Numbered from the stretch's first letter, positions 20,687 through 29,399 are shown. The stretch is DNA of 35,208 bases from Burkholderiaceae bacterium (GCA_025055385.1 JANWXE010000167.1:1-35208); one strand, 5' to 3'. Numbers and translations are program-made. The notes: generated from the letters alone by a model not told the origin.

Positions 20687-21907
20687 ATGAAAGCTTACGA
20701 TCTTCCAGATGCGCGGGGCCACTTTGGGCCTTACGGCGGGATTTTCGTCGCCGAGACGCTGATGCATGCGCTCGACGAGCTGCGCGAGGCGTATCTGTAT
20801 TGGCGAGCTGATGCCGGCTTTCAGGCAGAGCTTGCGCATGAGCTAAAGCATTACGTGGGTCGGCCGAGTCCGATCTACCACGCGCGCCGCTGGAGCGAGC
20901 GGCTGGGTGGAGCGCAGATTTACCTGAAGCGCGAGGATCTGAACCACACGGGCGCGCACAAAATAAACAACACGGTCGGCCAAGCGCTGCTTGCGCGCCG
21001 CATGGGTAAGCGGCGCGTAATCGCGGAAACGGGCGCGGGCCAGCACGGGGTGGCCACCGCCACCGTTGCTGCGCGCTATGGGATGGACTGTGTCGTCTAC
21101 ATGGGAGCGGAGGACGTCGCGCGGCAAGCACCCAACGTGTACCGCATGCAGCTGCTGGGAGCGACGGTCGTGCCCGTGGAAAGCGGCTCCCGTACCTTAA
21201 AAGATGCGCTAAATGAAGCGATGCGCGACTGGGTCACCCATGTGGAGACTACGTTTTATATCATCGGCACGGTAGCGGGACCACATCCCTATCCGATGAT
21301 GGTGCGCGACTTCAATGCGGTCGTCGGGCGCGAATGCCGGGCGCAAATGCTAGAACTTGCCGGCCGGCAGCCCGATTACGTGGTTGCTTGTGTGGGCGGC
21401 GGCAGCAATGCGATGGGCATCTTTTATGAGTACATCGACGACCACGCTGTCCAACTTATTGGCGTGGAAGCGGCCGGTGAAGGCCTGCATACGATGCGCC
21501 ATGCTGCGTCGCTGCAGCGGGGGCGTCCGGGCGTGCTCCATGGCAATCGGACTTACCTGCTGCAAGACGAAGAGGGGCAGATTCTGGCGACGCATTCGAT
21601 TAGCGCCGGCTTGGACTACCCGGGCGTTGGCCCCGAACATGCTTGGCTAAAAGACACAGGGCGGGCACAGTACGTGGGTGTCACAGACGCAGAGGCGCTG
21701 CAGGCGTTTCACGACTGCTGCCGAATAGAAGGCATCATCCCTGCGCTGGAGTCCAGCCATGCGTTGGCTTATGCCGCCAAGCTGGCACCGACGCTAGCGC
21801 GCGATCGCATCATTTTGGTTAACCTCAGCGGTCGGGGCGACAAGGACCTCGCCATTGTAGCCGCCGCGGGAAAACCGACAGCCGGTGCGGGGCAGAAAGA
21901 CCGCTGA
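20687..21907 (+). CDS. trpB: tryptophan synthase beta chain
   Basis: Starts at ATG 20687, four bases after trpF, giving 406 residues. The upstream part of the open frame overlaps trpF and is not TrpB-like. [17 protein letters not shown] holds the PLP lysine (Lys92). [32 protein letters not shown] with the phosphate-binding glycines, and LSGRGDKDL near the end are all canonical. It condenses indole with serine to make tryptophan, working in an alpha2-beta2 complex with TrpA. The TGA stop overlaps the trpA ATG by one base (TGATG). Confidence 0.98.
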   Translation: MKAYDLPDARGHFGPYGGIFVAETLMHALDELREAYLYWRADAGFQAELAHELKHYVGRPSPIYHARRWSERLGGAQIYLKREDLNHTGAHKINNTVGQALLARRMGKRRVIAETGAGQHGVATATVAARYGMDCVVYMGAEDVARQAPNVYRMQLLGATVVPVESGSRTLKDALNEAMRDWVTHVETTFYIIGTVAGPHPYPMMVRDFNAVVGRECRAQMLELAGRQPDYVVACVGGGSNAMGIFYEYIDDHAVQLIGVEAAGEGLHTMRHAASLQRGRPGVLHGNRTYLLQDEEGQILATHSISAGLDYPGVGPEHAWLKDTGRAQYVGVTDAEALQAFHDCCRIEGIIPALESSHALAYAAKLAPTLARDRIILVNLSGRGDKDLAIVAAAGKPTAGAGQKDR

Positions 21908-22746
21908 TGTCACGGCTTGCCAGTTGTTTCGCAGCGTTGCAGCAAGCGGGGCGCAAGGGGCTGATCCCTTTTCTTACTGCCGGCGATCCGGCGCCGGAGT
22001 TAACGATACCGCTGATGCATGCGATGGTGGCCGCGGGCGCCGACATTATCGAACTTGGTGTGCCCTTTTCGGACCCGATGGCCGACGGACCGACGATCCA
22101 GCGATCCACGCAGCGCGCGATCGCGAATGGTGGGGGACTGCGGCAGACATTAGCGCTTGCGCAGGAGTTCCGGCGTACCGATGCACGGACACCGCTCGTG
22201 CTGATGGGCTACGCCAATCCTATTGAGGCGATGGGCGTCGACGCATTTACCCGCGCGGCGCGCGCAGCCGACATTGACGGTGTGCTGGTCGTAGATTACC
22301 CGCCGGAGGAGTGCGAGGCCTTTGCCGCAGCACTACGCGCGGTACAGATTGACCCGATTTTTTTGCTGGCGCCGACTTCGACGCTGCAGCGCATCGCTCG
22401 GATCGGGCAGATCGCGTCGGGCTACGTCTACTATGTGAGCCTGAAAGGAACGACTGGCGCCGGCCATCTGGACGTCAGCGATGTCGTGGCGCGTATCCCG
22501 CGTTTGCGCGAACAAGTGCGGGTGCCGATTGGGGTTGGCTTTGGGATCCGCGATGCGCAAAGTGCGGCGGCAGTCGCGCAGGTGGCTGACGCGGTGGTGG
22601 TTGGCAGCCGCATTATCGAAGAAATCGAAAGGACGCCGCGTGAACGGCTCGTCGAGGCGGTACGTACCCTGCTAACGGACATGCGTCAGGCGATCGATGT
22701 CGCGACGGCGGGGCGGGCGGCGCACGAGAATCGGAGGGCCCGATGA
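21907..22746 (+). CDS. trpA: tryptophan synthase alpha chain
   Basis: A TIM barrel of 279 residues. The catalytic acids lie in [19 protein letters not shown] (Glu49 and Asp60), and [34 protein letters not shown] and [12 protein letters not shown] follow in order. It cleaves indole-3-glycerol phosphate and channels indole to TrpB. It starts within the trpB stop, and its own stop overlaps the accD start by four bases. Many Burkholderia genomes have a DNA methyltransferase gene between trpB and trpA; here the two touch directly. Confidence 0.97.
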   Translation: MSRLASCFAALQQAGRKGLIPFLTAGDPAPELTIPLMHAMVAAGADIIELGVPFSDPMADGPTIQRSTQRAIANGGGLRQTLALAQEFRRTDARTPLVLMGYANPIEAMGVDAFTRAARAADIDGVLVVDYPPEECEAFAAALRAVQIDPIFLLAPTSTLQRIARIGQIASGYVYYVSLKGTTGAGHLDVSDVVARIPRLREQVRVPIGVGFGIRDAQSAAAVAQVADAVVVGSRIIEEIERTPRERLVEAVRTLLTDMRQAIDVATAGRAAHENRRAR

Positions 22747-23609
22747 GCTGGATCGAGAAACTGCTGCCACCGCGCATTAAGCAAGGTGGCTCGCGCAAGA
22801 GCGTGCCGGAGGGTCTGTGGACTAAATGCCCAGCGTGTGAGGCGGTCTTATACGCGGCCGAACTGCAGCGTTCGCTGCGCGTGTGCCCGAAGTGCAGTCA
22901 CCATATGCGCATGAGTGCACGCGAGCGCTTGGACGCGCTGCTTGACCCCGAGGGGAGATTCGAGATCGGGCAGGAGGTACTTCCGGTCGATCCGCTCAAG
23001 TTCAAAGACAGCAAGAAGTACCCGGAGCGGTTGCAAGAGGCAATGCAGGAGACGGGGGAGACAGATGCCCTGGTGGTGATGGGCGGGGCGATTCGCACGC
23101 TGCCTGTCGTGGCGGCTGCCTTTGAGTTTGGCTTCATGGGCGGCTCGATGGGCTCGGTCGTTGGCGAGCGGTTCGTGCGCGGGGTGCAGACCGCATTAGA
23201 ACAAAAAACACCTTTCATCTGCATCACGGCCAGTGGCGGCGCGCGCATGCAAGAGAGCCTGCTGTCACTGATGCAAATGGCGAAGACAACAGCAATGGTT
23301 GCTAAGCTTGCGGAGGCGAAGTTGCCCTTCATCTCTGTGCTGGCCGATCCGACGATGGGCGGTGTGTCGGCAAGCTTCGCCTTTATGGGGGATATCGTGA
23401 TCGCTGAGCCAAAGGCGCTAATCGGCTTTGCCGGGCCACGCGTGATCGAGCAAACCGTGCGCGAGAAACTGCCGGAGGGCTTTCAACGGGCCGAGTTCCT
23501 GTTGCAGAAGGGCGCAATCGACATGATTGTTGACCGGCGCCAGTTGCGTGATGAGCTGGCACACCTGCTGGCGCTGTTGCAACGCCAGCCGCTAGACGCG
23601 ATTAGCTAG
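22743..23609 (+). CDS. accD: acetyl-CoA carboxylase carboxyltransferase beta subunit
   Basis: A protein of 288 residues. The N-terminal C4 zinc ribbon uses Cys29, Cys32, Cys48 and Cys51 ([10 protein letters not shown] ... RVCPKCSHH). The carboxyltransferase core follows: [54 protein letters not shown] and [20 protein letters not shown]. With AccA it transfers carboxyl from biotin to acetyl-CoA to make malonyl-CoA for fatty acid synthesis. The ATG overlaps the trpA stop, linking fatty acid synthesis to the tryptophan operon by translation. folC follows after 48 bases. Confidence 0.98.
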   Translation: MSWIEKLLPPRIKQGGSRKSVPEGLWTKCPACEAVLYAAELQRSLRVCPKCSHHMRMSARERLDALLDPEGRFEIGQEVLPVDPLKFKDSKKYPERLQEAMQETGETDALVVMGGAIRTLPVVAAAFEFGFMGGSMGSVVGERFVRGVQTALEQKTPFICITASGGARMQESLLSLMQMAKTTAMVAKLAEAKLPFISVLADPTMGGVSASFAFMGDIVIAEPKALIGFAGPRVIEQTVREKLPEGFQRAEFLLQKGAIDMIVDRRQLRDELAHLLALLQRQPLDAIS

Positions 23610-23657
23610 CACGCTTGGCAGCCAAGCGGCAGCGGGTGCGGGCGTGAGGGCTGGGCC

Positions 23658-24944
23658 TTGGACGCGTCCACGTCGGAACTTGATGCGTGGCTGGCGCATA
23701 TCGAGCGGCTGCACAGTCGGCCGATCGACATGTCATTGGAGCGCGTGCGCGACGTGGCGCGGCGTCTCGATATCGATTTGAAGCGAAGCATAACCTTCGT
23801 CGTTGGCGGCACCAACGGCAAGGGCTCGACGTGCGCTTTCTTAGATGCGATCCTGCGCGCGGCTGGCTACCGCGTCGGCCTCTATACCTCACCGCACCTG
23901 CTGCGTTTTAACGAGCGCGCCTGCATTGGCGGCATGGCCGTCGATGACAGCGCCTTGATTGCTCAGTTCGAGGCTGTGGAGCGCGCGCGCGCTGGCACCG
24001 AACTAACGTACTTCGAATTCACGACGTTAGCGATTCTGCGCCTGTTTGCGCACAACGGGCTGGATGCCGCGGTCCTGGAGATCGGTCTGGGCGGGCGCCT
24101 TGATGCGGTCAATATCGTCGATGGCGACTGCGCGGTGTTGACGACCGTGGATATCGACCATGTCGAGTACCTCGGCCCCACACGCGACGCCATCGGCTAT
24201 GAGAAAGCGCATATTTTTCGCGCCAGCCGGCCCGCCATCGTTTCTGATCCGCAACCGCCAAACACTGTGCTTGAGGTGGCGACTGCTTGTGGCGCTGACC
24301 TCTGGTTGCGCGGCCGCGACTTTGCCCTCCGCGCTCAGCAGCAACAATGGGATTACCTAGGGCGGACGCTGCGACGCAGCGGCCTGCCTTATCCGGCCTT
24401 GCGGGGAGCGAGCCAACTACTTAACGCGAGCGCGGCGCTGGCCGCGCTAGAGGCAGTGGCATCGCGCCTGCCGGTTAGTCAACAAGCGGTGCGCACCGGT
24501 CTGCTGACGGCGCGGCTGCCGGGGCGCTTTCAGGTACTGCCGGGCCGTCCAACGGTCATTTTCGACGTTGCTCACAACAAGCAAGCGGCTGCCGAACTGG
24601 TGTGCAACTTGGAGCGGCAGGGATTTTTTCCTCGCACGCATGCCGTCTTTGGGATGCTGCGCGACAAAGACGTGCGTGCGGTCGCAAGCTGCGTGGCGCC
24701 GGCAATTGACGTGTGGCATGTTGGCCCCACACCCGGCGCACGCGGAGCGAGTGCGGAGGCGCTGGGCGCACTTCTGCGCGAGGTGGCCGGAAATGCCGAT
24801 GTGCGCACATATCCGAGTGTCGCGGCCGCCCTTGCCGCAGCGCATGAAGCATGCGGCACCGATGATAGGATCGTTGTGTTCGGAAGCTTTTTAACGGTTG
24901 CCGAGGCGATGCGAGCCAGCGGCATGGCAACATCGGTAACATGA
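23658..24944 (+). CDS. folC: bifunctional dihydrofolate / folylpolyglutamate synthase
   Basis: 428 residues from a TTG at 23658. A GAGGG Shine-Dalgarno lies seven bases before it and no better start exists before the conserved region. The Mur-ligase-like ATP loop VVGGTNGKGSTCAFLD is at about residues 48-63. TSPHLLRFNERACIGG, EIGLGGRLDAVNIVDGDCAV and FDVAHNKQAAAELV complete the FolC pattern. The enzyme adds glutamate to dihydropteroate and to folates. The accD-folC-SPOR-cvpA-purF order is widely conserved in proteobacteria, including the E. coli counterpart accD-folC-dedD-cvpA-purF. Confidence 0.97.
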   Translation: MDASTSELDAWLAHIERLHSRPIDMSLERVRDVARRLDIDLKRSITFVVGGTNGKGSTCAFLDAILRAAGYRVGLYTSPHLLRFNERACIGGMAVDDSALIAQFEAVERARAGTELTYFEFTTLAILRLFAHNGLDAAVLEIGLGGRLDAVNIVDGDCAVLTTVDIDHVEYLGPTRDAIGYEKAHIFRASRPAIVSDPQPPNTVLEVATACGADLWLRGRDFALRAQQQQWDYLGRTLRRSGLPYPALRGASQLLNASAALAALEAVASRLPVSQQAVRTGLLTARLPGRFQVLPGRPTVIFDVAHNKQAAAELVCNLERQGFFPRTHAVFGMLRDKDVRAVASCVAPAIDVWHVGPTPGARGASAEALGALLREVAGNADVRTYPSVAAALAAAHEACGTDDRIVVFGSFLTVAEAMRASGMATSVT

Positions 24945-24965
24945 TCACGGGCCGAGCCTGGGAGC

Positions 24966-25529
24966 ATGTCAACGGCAAACCAGCGCATGCGCGCCGATAG
25001 CGAGCCCGAGCCAGCGCGCGCGTTACGGGTGCGGGCGCGGCGCCGCCTAATCGGCGCGGCGTTGTTGCTATTGACGACGGCCCTTGTCGTGCCTTGGCTG
25101 CTGGATCCAGCGCCGCGGCCTGTGTCCGACAACCTCGCGATCGATATCCCAAGTGAGCGGGAACCGTTTACGCCTCGGTTGACTACGCCTGCTGCGGTCG
25201 AACCGCCGACGGCGGCCGCAACTGAGGAGCCGGCACCACCACAACGGCCTGTTCAGGGGCCTGTGGGGGACGTCAGGCAGGCTGAAGTCGGCCGAGAAGG
25301 CAAATATGTGGTCCAGGCCGCCGCGCTGAGCTCGGAGAGTGCCGCGCGCGAGCTCAGCGAACGGCTGCGGAAAGCGGGCTTCACGCCGTTTACGGAGAAA
25401 ATCGAAACGCGCGAGGGCGTGCGATACCGCGTGCGCGTCGGGCCATACGCGTCGCGGGAGGAAGCTCAGCGTGCACAAGCGGGTCTGCGCGCACTTGGCA
25501 TCAGTTCGACGCTGGTGGTCGCCGGATGA
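24966..25529 (+). CDS. SPOR-domain cell-division protein (DedD-like)
   Basis: A bitopic inner-membrane protein of 187 residues. It has a basic cytoplasmic tail, one membrane helix near residues 28-46 (RRLIGAALLLLTTALVVPWL), a proline-rich periplasmic linker, and a C-terminal SPOR domain from about 112 (GKYVVQAAALSSESAAREL to LGISSTLVV). SPOR domains bind denuded peptidoglycan at the division septum. Position between folC and cvpA matches E. coli dedD, so the role is probably septal, though sequence outside the SPOR domain is not conserved. Its stop overlaps the cvpA ATG by four bases. Confidence 0.92.
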   Translation: MSTANQRMRADSEPEPARALRVRARRRLIGAALLLLTTALVVPWLLDPAPRPVSDNLAIDIPSEREPFTPRLTTPAAVEPPTAAATEEPAPPQRPVQGPVGDVRQAEVGREGKYVVQAAALSSESAARELSERLRKAGFTPFTEKIETREGVRYRVRVGPYASREEAQRAQAGLRALGISSTLVVAG

Positions 25530-26014
25530 CGACGCTGGACTGGGTGGTCATGGGCGTATTAGCAGCGTCGGCCCTGCTAGGGCTGTGGCGTGGCCTGATG
25601 CGGGAGCTGTTCTCGCTGGCCGGGTGGGTTGGCGGTATCGTGCTCGCTGCGCGCTTTGCCGAGCACTTCGGACAGTGGCTGCCGCGCGATCTGGGCTGGC
25701 CAGCTTTGCGCACGGGCGTGGCGGCGTTTGCCATTGTGGTTGCCGCGGTGTTTGCTGCCGCTGCACTTGGCTGGCTGTCCCGGCGGCTTTTAGCGGCTGC
25801 GCACCTGTCAGGCACCGACCGTGTGCTGGGCGCGCTATTTGGGCTGGTGCGCGGCGCCCTGTTGATCGGTGCAGCCGTTTTTTTGGTTTCACGCACCGCG
25901 GTGACGCAGCAGCCCGCTTGGCAAGAGGCAAAACTGCTTGGGATCTTTGCGGCTGGCGTGCGCCTACTTGTTCCGCATCTGCCGCCGTCGTTAAGGCGCG
26001 ACGTCGCCGTATAA
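25526..26014 (+). CDS. cvpA: CvpA family membrane protein
   Basis: An integral membrane protein of 162 residues with about four hydrophobic segments. LDWVVMGVLAASALLGLWRGL followed by MRELFSLAGWVGGIVLA at the start and GTDRVLGALFGLVRGALLIG in the third quarter are the CvpA signatures. CvpA homologues are needed for colicin V production in E. coli and for envelope stress and bile tolerance in some bacteria; the molecular role is unclear. It is immediately upstream of purF (12 bases) and probably on the same transcript, as in most proteobacteria. Confidence 0.95.
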   Translation: MTTLDWVVMGVLAASALLGLWRGLMRELFSLAGWVGGIVLAARFAEHFGQWLPRDLGWPALRTGVAAFAIVVAAVFAAAALGWLSRRLLAAAHLSGTDRVLGALFGLVRGALLIGAAVFLVSRTAVTQQPAWQEAKLLGIFAAGVRLLVPHLPPSLRRDVAV

Positions 26015-26026
26015 AAGGAGCTGGCT

Positions 26027-27547
26027 ATGTGTGGAATCGTGGGTGTCGTGGGGACTTCCCCGGTTAATCAGCTTTTGTACGACGCGCTGCAGTTGCTGCA
26101 GCACCGGGGCCAGGATGCCGCTGGAATTGCTACCGCTCATGGCAACACCTTTCACATGTTTAAGGGCAATGGCTTGGCGCGGGATGTTTTCCGCACGCGC
26201 AACATGCGGGCGCTGCCGGGTAACTCCGGCATCGCGCAGGTGCGCTATCCCACGGCGGGTTCGGCCTCTAATCCGGAAGAAGCGCAGCCGTTTTACGTCA
26301 ATGCTCCATTTGGCATCACGCTTGCGCATAACGGCAATCTGACCAATTGGGAACGTCTGAAAGACGAGCTATTTCGCATTGACCGGCGCCATATCAACAC
26401 AAACTCTGATTCGGAAGTGTTGCTGAACGTGCTGGCGCATGAGTTGCAGCTGGCCAGCGAAGGCTTGGTTCTAGATCCACATACCATTTTCCGCGCGGTG
26501 GCGGGTATGCACCGCCGGGTCAGAGGCTCGTACGCCATCGTGGCGCAGATCGCCGGCTATGGGCTGCTGGGCTGCCGTGACCCGTACGGTATCCGTCCCC
26601 TATGTTTCGGGGTCCACGAGACGGAGGCCGGCACCGAGTACATGATCGCCTCCGAGTCGGTGGCTTTAGAAGGGCTGGGTTTCCGCTTTGTGCGCGACGT
26701 CGCACCTGGCGAGGCAATCTTTATCGATTTAGACGGGCGCTTCTACAGCCAGCAGTGCGCAGAAAACCCAAGTCTTAACCCCTGCTTGTTCGAGTATGTT
26801 TATCTGGCACGGCCGGATTCCGTCATCGATGGCGTTTCCGTCTACGGTGCGCGGCTCAGGCTGGGTGAATATCTAGCCGAACAGGTACGAGCGGCCGTTC
26901 CGCTGGGCGACATCGACGTCGTTATGCCGATACCGGATTCCAGCCGGCCGGCGGCGCTGCAACTGGCCACTCGTCTGGGGCTGCCCTACCGGGAGGGGTT
27001 CATCAAGAACCGCTACATCGGCCGTACCTTCATCATGCCAGGCCAGGCTGTGCGCAAAAAATCGGTACGGCAGAAACTGAATACCGTGGGGGTGGAATTC
27101 AAGGGCAAGAGCGTGTTGCTAGTGGACGACTCGATCGTGCGGGGGACGACCATCCGCGAGATTGTTCAAATGGCGCGTGACGCCGGCGCAGTGAAGGTGA
27201 TGGTGGCATCCAGCGCGCCGCCGGTGCGTTATCCGAACGTTTACGGCATCGACATGCCAACGCGTGCCGAGCTGATTGCTGCTCGCCGCAGCGAGGAAGA
27301 AATCCGCCGCGAGATTGGCGCGGATGCGCTGATCTATCAGCGGCTGGAGGATCTGCGGCAGGCAGTGCGCGACTGCAATCCAGCGCTCACCAACTTTGAA
27401 GCCTCTTGCTTCGACGGCCACTACATTACAGGGGACGTCACACCAGAATACCTGGACCGCATCGAGCGGGCGCGCATGCAGCCAAGACCGGCCGAGGACG
27501 TGGCCCGCAACCAGCTCTCGCTAGCGATCGAACCTATCGATGCGTAA
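26027..27547 (+). CDS. purF: amidophosphoribosyltransferase
   Basis: 506 residues. MCGIVGVVG places the N-terminal nucleophile Cys2 correctly after removal of Met1, and LLQHRGQDAAGIAT and LAHNGNLTN complete the glutaminase domain. The phosphoribosyltransferase half has VLLVDDSIVRGTTIREIV near residues 363-380, the PRPP-binding loop. It catalyses the first committed step of purine synthesis, making phosphoribosylamine from PRPP and glutamine. An AAAAGGAG Shine-Dalgarno precedes the ATG. The stop is followed by a 143-base spacer carrying the riboswitch of metZ. Confidence 0.98.
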   Translation: MCGIVGVVGTSPVNQLLYDALQLLQHRGQDAAGIATAHGNTFHMFKGNGLARDVFRTRNMRALPGNSGIAQVRYPTAGSASNPEEAQPFYVNAPFGITLAHNGNLTNWERLKDELFRIDRRHINTNSDSEVLLNVLAHELQLASEGLVLDPHTIFRAVAGMHRRVRGSYAIVAQIAGYGLLGCRDPYGIRPLCFGVHETEAGTEYMIASESVALEGLGFRFVRDVAPGEAIFIDLDGRFYSQQCAENPSLNPCLFEYVYLARPDSVIDGVSVYGARLRLGEYLAEQVRAAVPLGDIDVVMPIPDSSRPAALQLATRLGLPYREGFIKNRYIGRTFIMPGQAVRKKSVRQKLNTVGVEFKGKSVLLVDDSIVRGTTIREIVQMARDAGAVKVMVASSAPPVRYPNVYGIDMPTRAELIAARRSEEEIRREIGADALIYQRLEDLRQAVRDCNPALTNFEASCFDGHYITGDVTPEYLDRIERARMQPRPAEDVARNQLSLAIEPIDA

Positions 27548-27595
27548 GCGGCCTTGCTTGTCGCTTGGGCTTAGCTGGCCTAAAATGCAGAGAAT

Positions 27596-27648
27596 GCGCC
27601 GATTTGATCTCAGCTTGCGGGCGCGTAACAAATGCGGCTAAAGCGAGC
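27596..27648 (+). promoter_or_regulatory. SAM-II riboswitch aptamer
   Basis: The RNA can be laid base for base against the SAM-II consensus. GCGCC (27596-27600) pairs with GGCGC (27620-27624) as P1, and GAUUUGAU opens the U-rich loop. The 3' tail GUAACAAAUGCGGCUAAAG matches the conserved GUGAUAAAUGUAGCUAAA tail of the known aptamer. GCUUGC (27613-27618) can pair with GCGAGC (27643-27648), giving the H-type pseudoknot P2. It lies 43 bases before the start of metZ, a methionine-synthesis gene, which is the expected target. SAM binding should lower metZ expression. The assignment is from recalled consensus and hand folding, with no covariance search. Confidence 0.87.
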
Positions 27649-27659
27649 GAGGTAACCAG

Positions 27660-27690
27660 ACCCGCTTGGCTTGTGCCGGCGGGTTTTTTT
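27660..27690 (+). terminator. intrinsic terminator / expression platform of the metZ riboswitch
   Basis: ACCCGC (27660-27665) pairs with GCGGGT (27679-27684). An inner GGC/GCC pair (27668-27670 with 27675-27677) closes a TTGT loop, and the hairpin is followed by a T-run at 27684-27690. The run ends exactly at the metZ ATG (27691). The only Shine-Dalgarno-like purines before metZ (GGCGGG, 27678-27683) are in the 3' arm, so the same hairpin could stop transcription and hide the ribosome site. GCGGG at 27617-27621, inside the aptamer, is complementary to CCCGC at 27661-27665 and could act as antiterminator when SAM is absent. Confidence 0.75.
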
Positions 27691-28902
27691 ATGGCTCAGT
27701 CACTTGAAAAACCGCGTCTTGAAACATGTGCGGTGCGCGCGGGCACCGCACGCTCGCCGTTTGCCGAGCACAGCGAGGCGCTTTTTCTGACTTCCAGCTT
27801 CGTGTTTGATAGCGCGGCGCAGGCTGCGGCCCGCTTCGCCGGCGACGAGGACGGGTTCGTTTATTCACGCTTCAGCAATCCGACCGTGCGCATGTTCGAG
27901 CAGCGCCTGGCCGCGTTAGAAGGTGCGGAGGACTGCCTGGCGACGGCATCCGGCATGTCGGCGCTGCTTGCTGTCTGTCTGGCGACTTTGCGAGCGGGCG
28001 ATCATGTCCTATGCGGTGCCAACGTCTTTGGGGCTACCGTACAGCTGTTCGCTCAAGTGCTGCAGCGCTTTGGCATCCAGACTACCTTCGTGGCGAGCGC
28101 CGATCCGCAGGCTTGGCGGACGTCGGCTACCGATCGCACGCGCCTGATGTTTTGTGAAACGCCGTCGAACCCGCTGATGGAGATTACCGATCTACAGGCA
28201 TTTGCTGCTCTCGGCCGAGAGCTGGGCGCGGTAACGGTAGTTGACAATTGCTTCTGCACGCCGGTGTTACAGCGGCCACTGCAGTTCGGCGTCGACGTGG
28301 TGATCCATTCAGCGACCAAATATCTCGATGGGCAGGGCCGCGTGCTCGGTGGCGCCGTGCTCGGCAGACGCGCGTTCGTGCGTGAGGCCCTTCTTCCGGT
28401 GTTGCGCACCGCAGGTCCAAGCCTCTCCCCGTTTAACGCCTGGGTCCTACTAAAAGGATTGGAGACGCTGCCATTGCGCATGCGCGCGCAATCTGAAGCG
28501 GCACAGCAGCTAGCCACTTGGCTAGCGCAGCGTCCAGAGGTTGAGCGCGTGTACTTTCCAGGCTTGCCGTCGCATCCGCAGTACGCACTGGCACAGCGGC
28601 AGCAAGCGGCACCCGGCGCGGTGCTTTCTTTTTGCTTAAAAGCCGATAGTGAGGCTCAGGCACGGGCGCGCGCTTGGCGGCTGATCGACCGTGTGCGGCT
28701 GATGTCGATCACCGCCAATTTGGGCGACACGCGGACGACGATCACGCATCCTGCAACGACCACTCATGGTCGGCTCAGCGCGGAGGCGCGTGCGCGGGCC
28801 GGCATCGGCGAGGGACTGGTGCGGATCGCCGTCGGACTGGAAGCGGTGGAAGACCTGCAGCGCGACCTGGAGCAGGCGCTTGCGGCCTGCACCAGCTGCT
28901 GA
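27691..28902 (+). CDS. metZ: O-succinylhomoserine sulfhydrylase
   Basis: The start is ATG 27691, giving 403 residues; the open frame extends further upstream through the riboswitch and the end of purF, but that part is not protein-like. LETCAVRAGTARSPFAEHSE, DEDGFVYSRFSNPTVRMFE, CETPSNPLMEITDL and VVIHSATKYLDGQGRVLGG (PLP Lys210) mark a Cys/Met-metabolism PLP enzyme of the MetZ subgroup. It makes homocysteine from O-succinylhomoserine and sulfide. The purF-metZ neighbourhood is conserved in betaproteobacteria. The leader carries a SAM-II aptamer and terminator, so expression should fall when SAM is plentiful. The organism also has MetY (2795-4096). Confidence 0.96.
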   Translation: MAQSLEKPRLETCAVRAGTARSPFAEHSEALFLTSSFVFDSAAQAAARFAGDEDGFVYSRFSNPTVRMFEQRLAALEGAEDCLATASGMSALLAVCLATLRAGDHVLCGANVFGATVQLFAQVLQRFGIQTTFVASADPQAWRTSATDRTRLMFCETPSNPLMEITDLQAFAALGRELGAVTVVDNCFCTPVLQRPLQFGVDVVIHSATKYLDGQGRVLGGAVLGRRAFVREALLPVLRTAGPSLSPFNAWVLLKGLETLPLRMRAQSEAAQQLATWLAQRPEVERVYFPGLPSHPQYALAQRQQAAPGAVLSFCLKADSEAQARARAWRLIDRVRLMSITANLGDTRTTITHPATTTHGRLSAEARARAGIGEGLVRIAVGLEAVEDLQRDLEQALAACTSC

Positions 28903-29023
28903 GGGGACGCGCCGCTATGCCAGAACAACGTGAAGGCCAGTTGCGAACAGATCTGCGACAATGCGCGCTGCCCGCTACCTATTAGGGAGGGAAGCAGGCG
29001 GAAATTGCGCGGCGCGTCATTCC

Positions 29024-29287
29024 ATGGCTAAGGTGCCTGATGATATTACCCTGCGCGAGCTATGTCAGCGTGCTGCTGCAGCGTTAGCGCGTGCCGGGCT
29101 CGATCACCGCATCGATATCTATCGTGATGTTGAGGTCGATGATCCAGCGGTGCGCATGATGCTGGGGCGAAAACACCGACTGCGCGTGCGGGTGAAAATT
29201 ACCGCTGCTAGCTTACTGTTCGAGCCGGCCGGTGCAGATGCGCAGCCATCTGGCCCTGCACTTCAAACCGATATGAAAGACAAATAA
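29024..29287 (+). CDS. small hypothetical protein
   Basis: An 87-residue reading frame from ATG 29024; the same frame is open to 28961 but that extension looks non-coding. I do not recognise a family. The protein is charged and soluble-looking: an acidic/helical first half (DITLRELCQRAAAALARAGL), a DIYRDVEVDDPAVRMM segment, and a basic strand RKHRLRVRVKITAASLLFEP. The alternation and codon-position GC look like real coding sequence rather than chance. AGGGAGGG lies too far upstream (about 33 bases) to be its Shine-Dalgarno, and no close one is seen. It sits 121 bases after metZ. Function unknown. Confidence 0.55.
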   Translation: MAKVPDDITLRELCQRAAAALARAGLDHRIDIYRDVEVDDPAVRMMLGRKHRLRVRVKITAASLLFEPAGADAQPSGPALQTDMKDK

Positions 29288-29304
29288 AGAAAAAAGAGCA
29301 CCGT

Positions 29305-29380
29305 TGGCTCCCCGACCTGGACTCGAACCAGGGACCTGCGGATTAACAGTCCGTCGCTCTACCGACTGAGCTATCGGGGA
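29305..29380 (-). tRNA. tRNA-Asn (anticodon GTT)
   Basis: A full 76-base cloverleaf is read on the minus strand. The acceptor stem TCCCCGA pairs with TCGGGGA, the D-arm is GCTC AGTCGGTAGA GAGC, the anticodon loop is CTGTTAA inside an ACGGA/TCCGC-like stem, and the T-arm is CCTGG TTCGAGT CCAGG. The discriminator is G and CCA is encoded. The GTT anticodon reads AAC and AAU. A short T-run (TTTTTT) follows the 3' end and probably serves termination. It lies 20 bases downstream of the aminotransferase gene on the same strand. Confidence 0.97.
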
Positions 29381-29399
29381 ACACGTATCACGTTTTTTT

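Noticed and set aside
27406-27690. N-terminal extension of metZ into purF
   Set aside because: It would translate the end of purF in another frame and the riboswitch itself; the conserved MetZ sequence starts just after ATG 27691.
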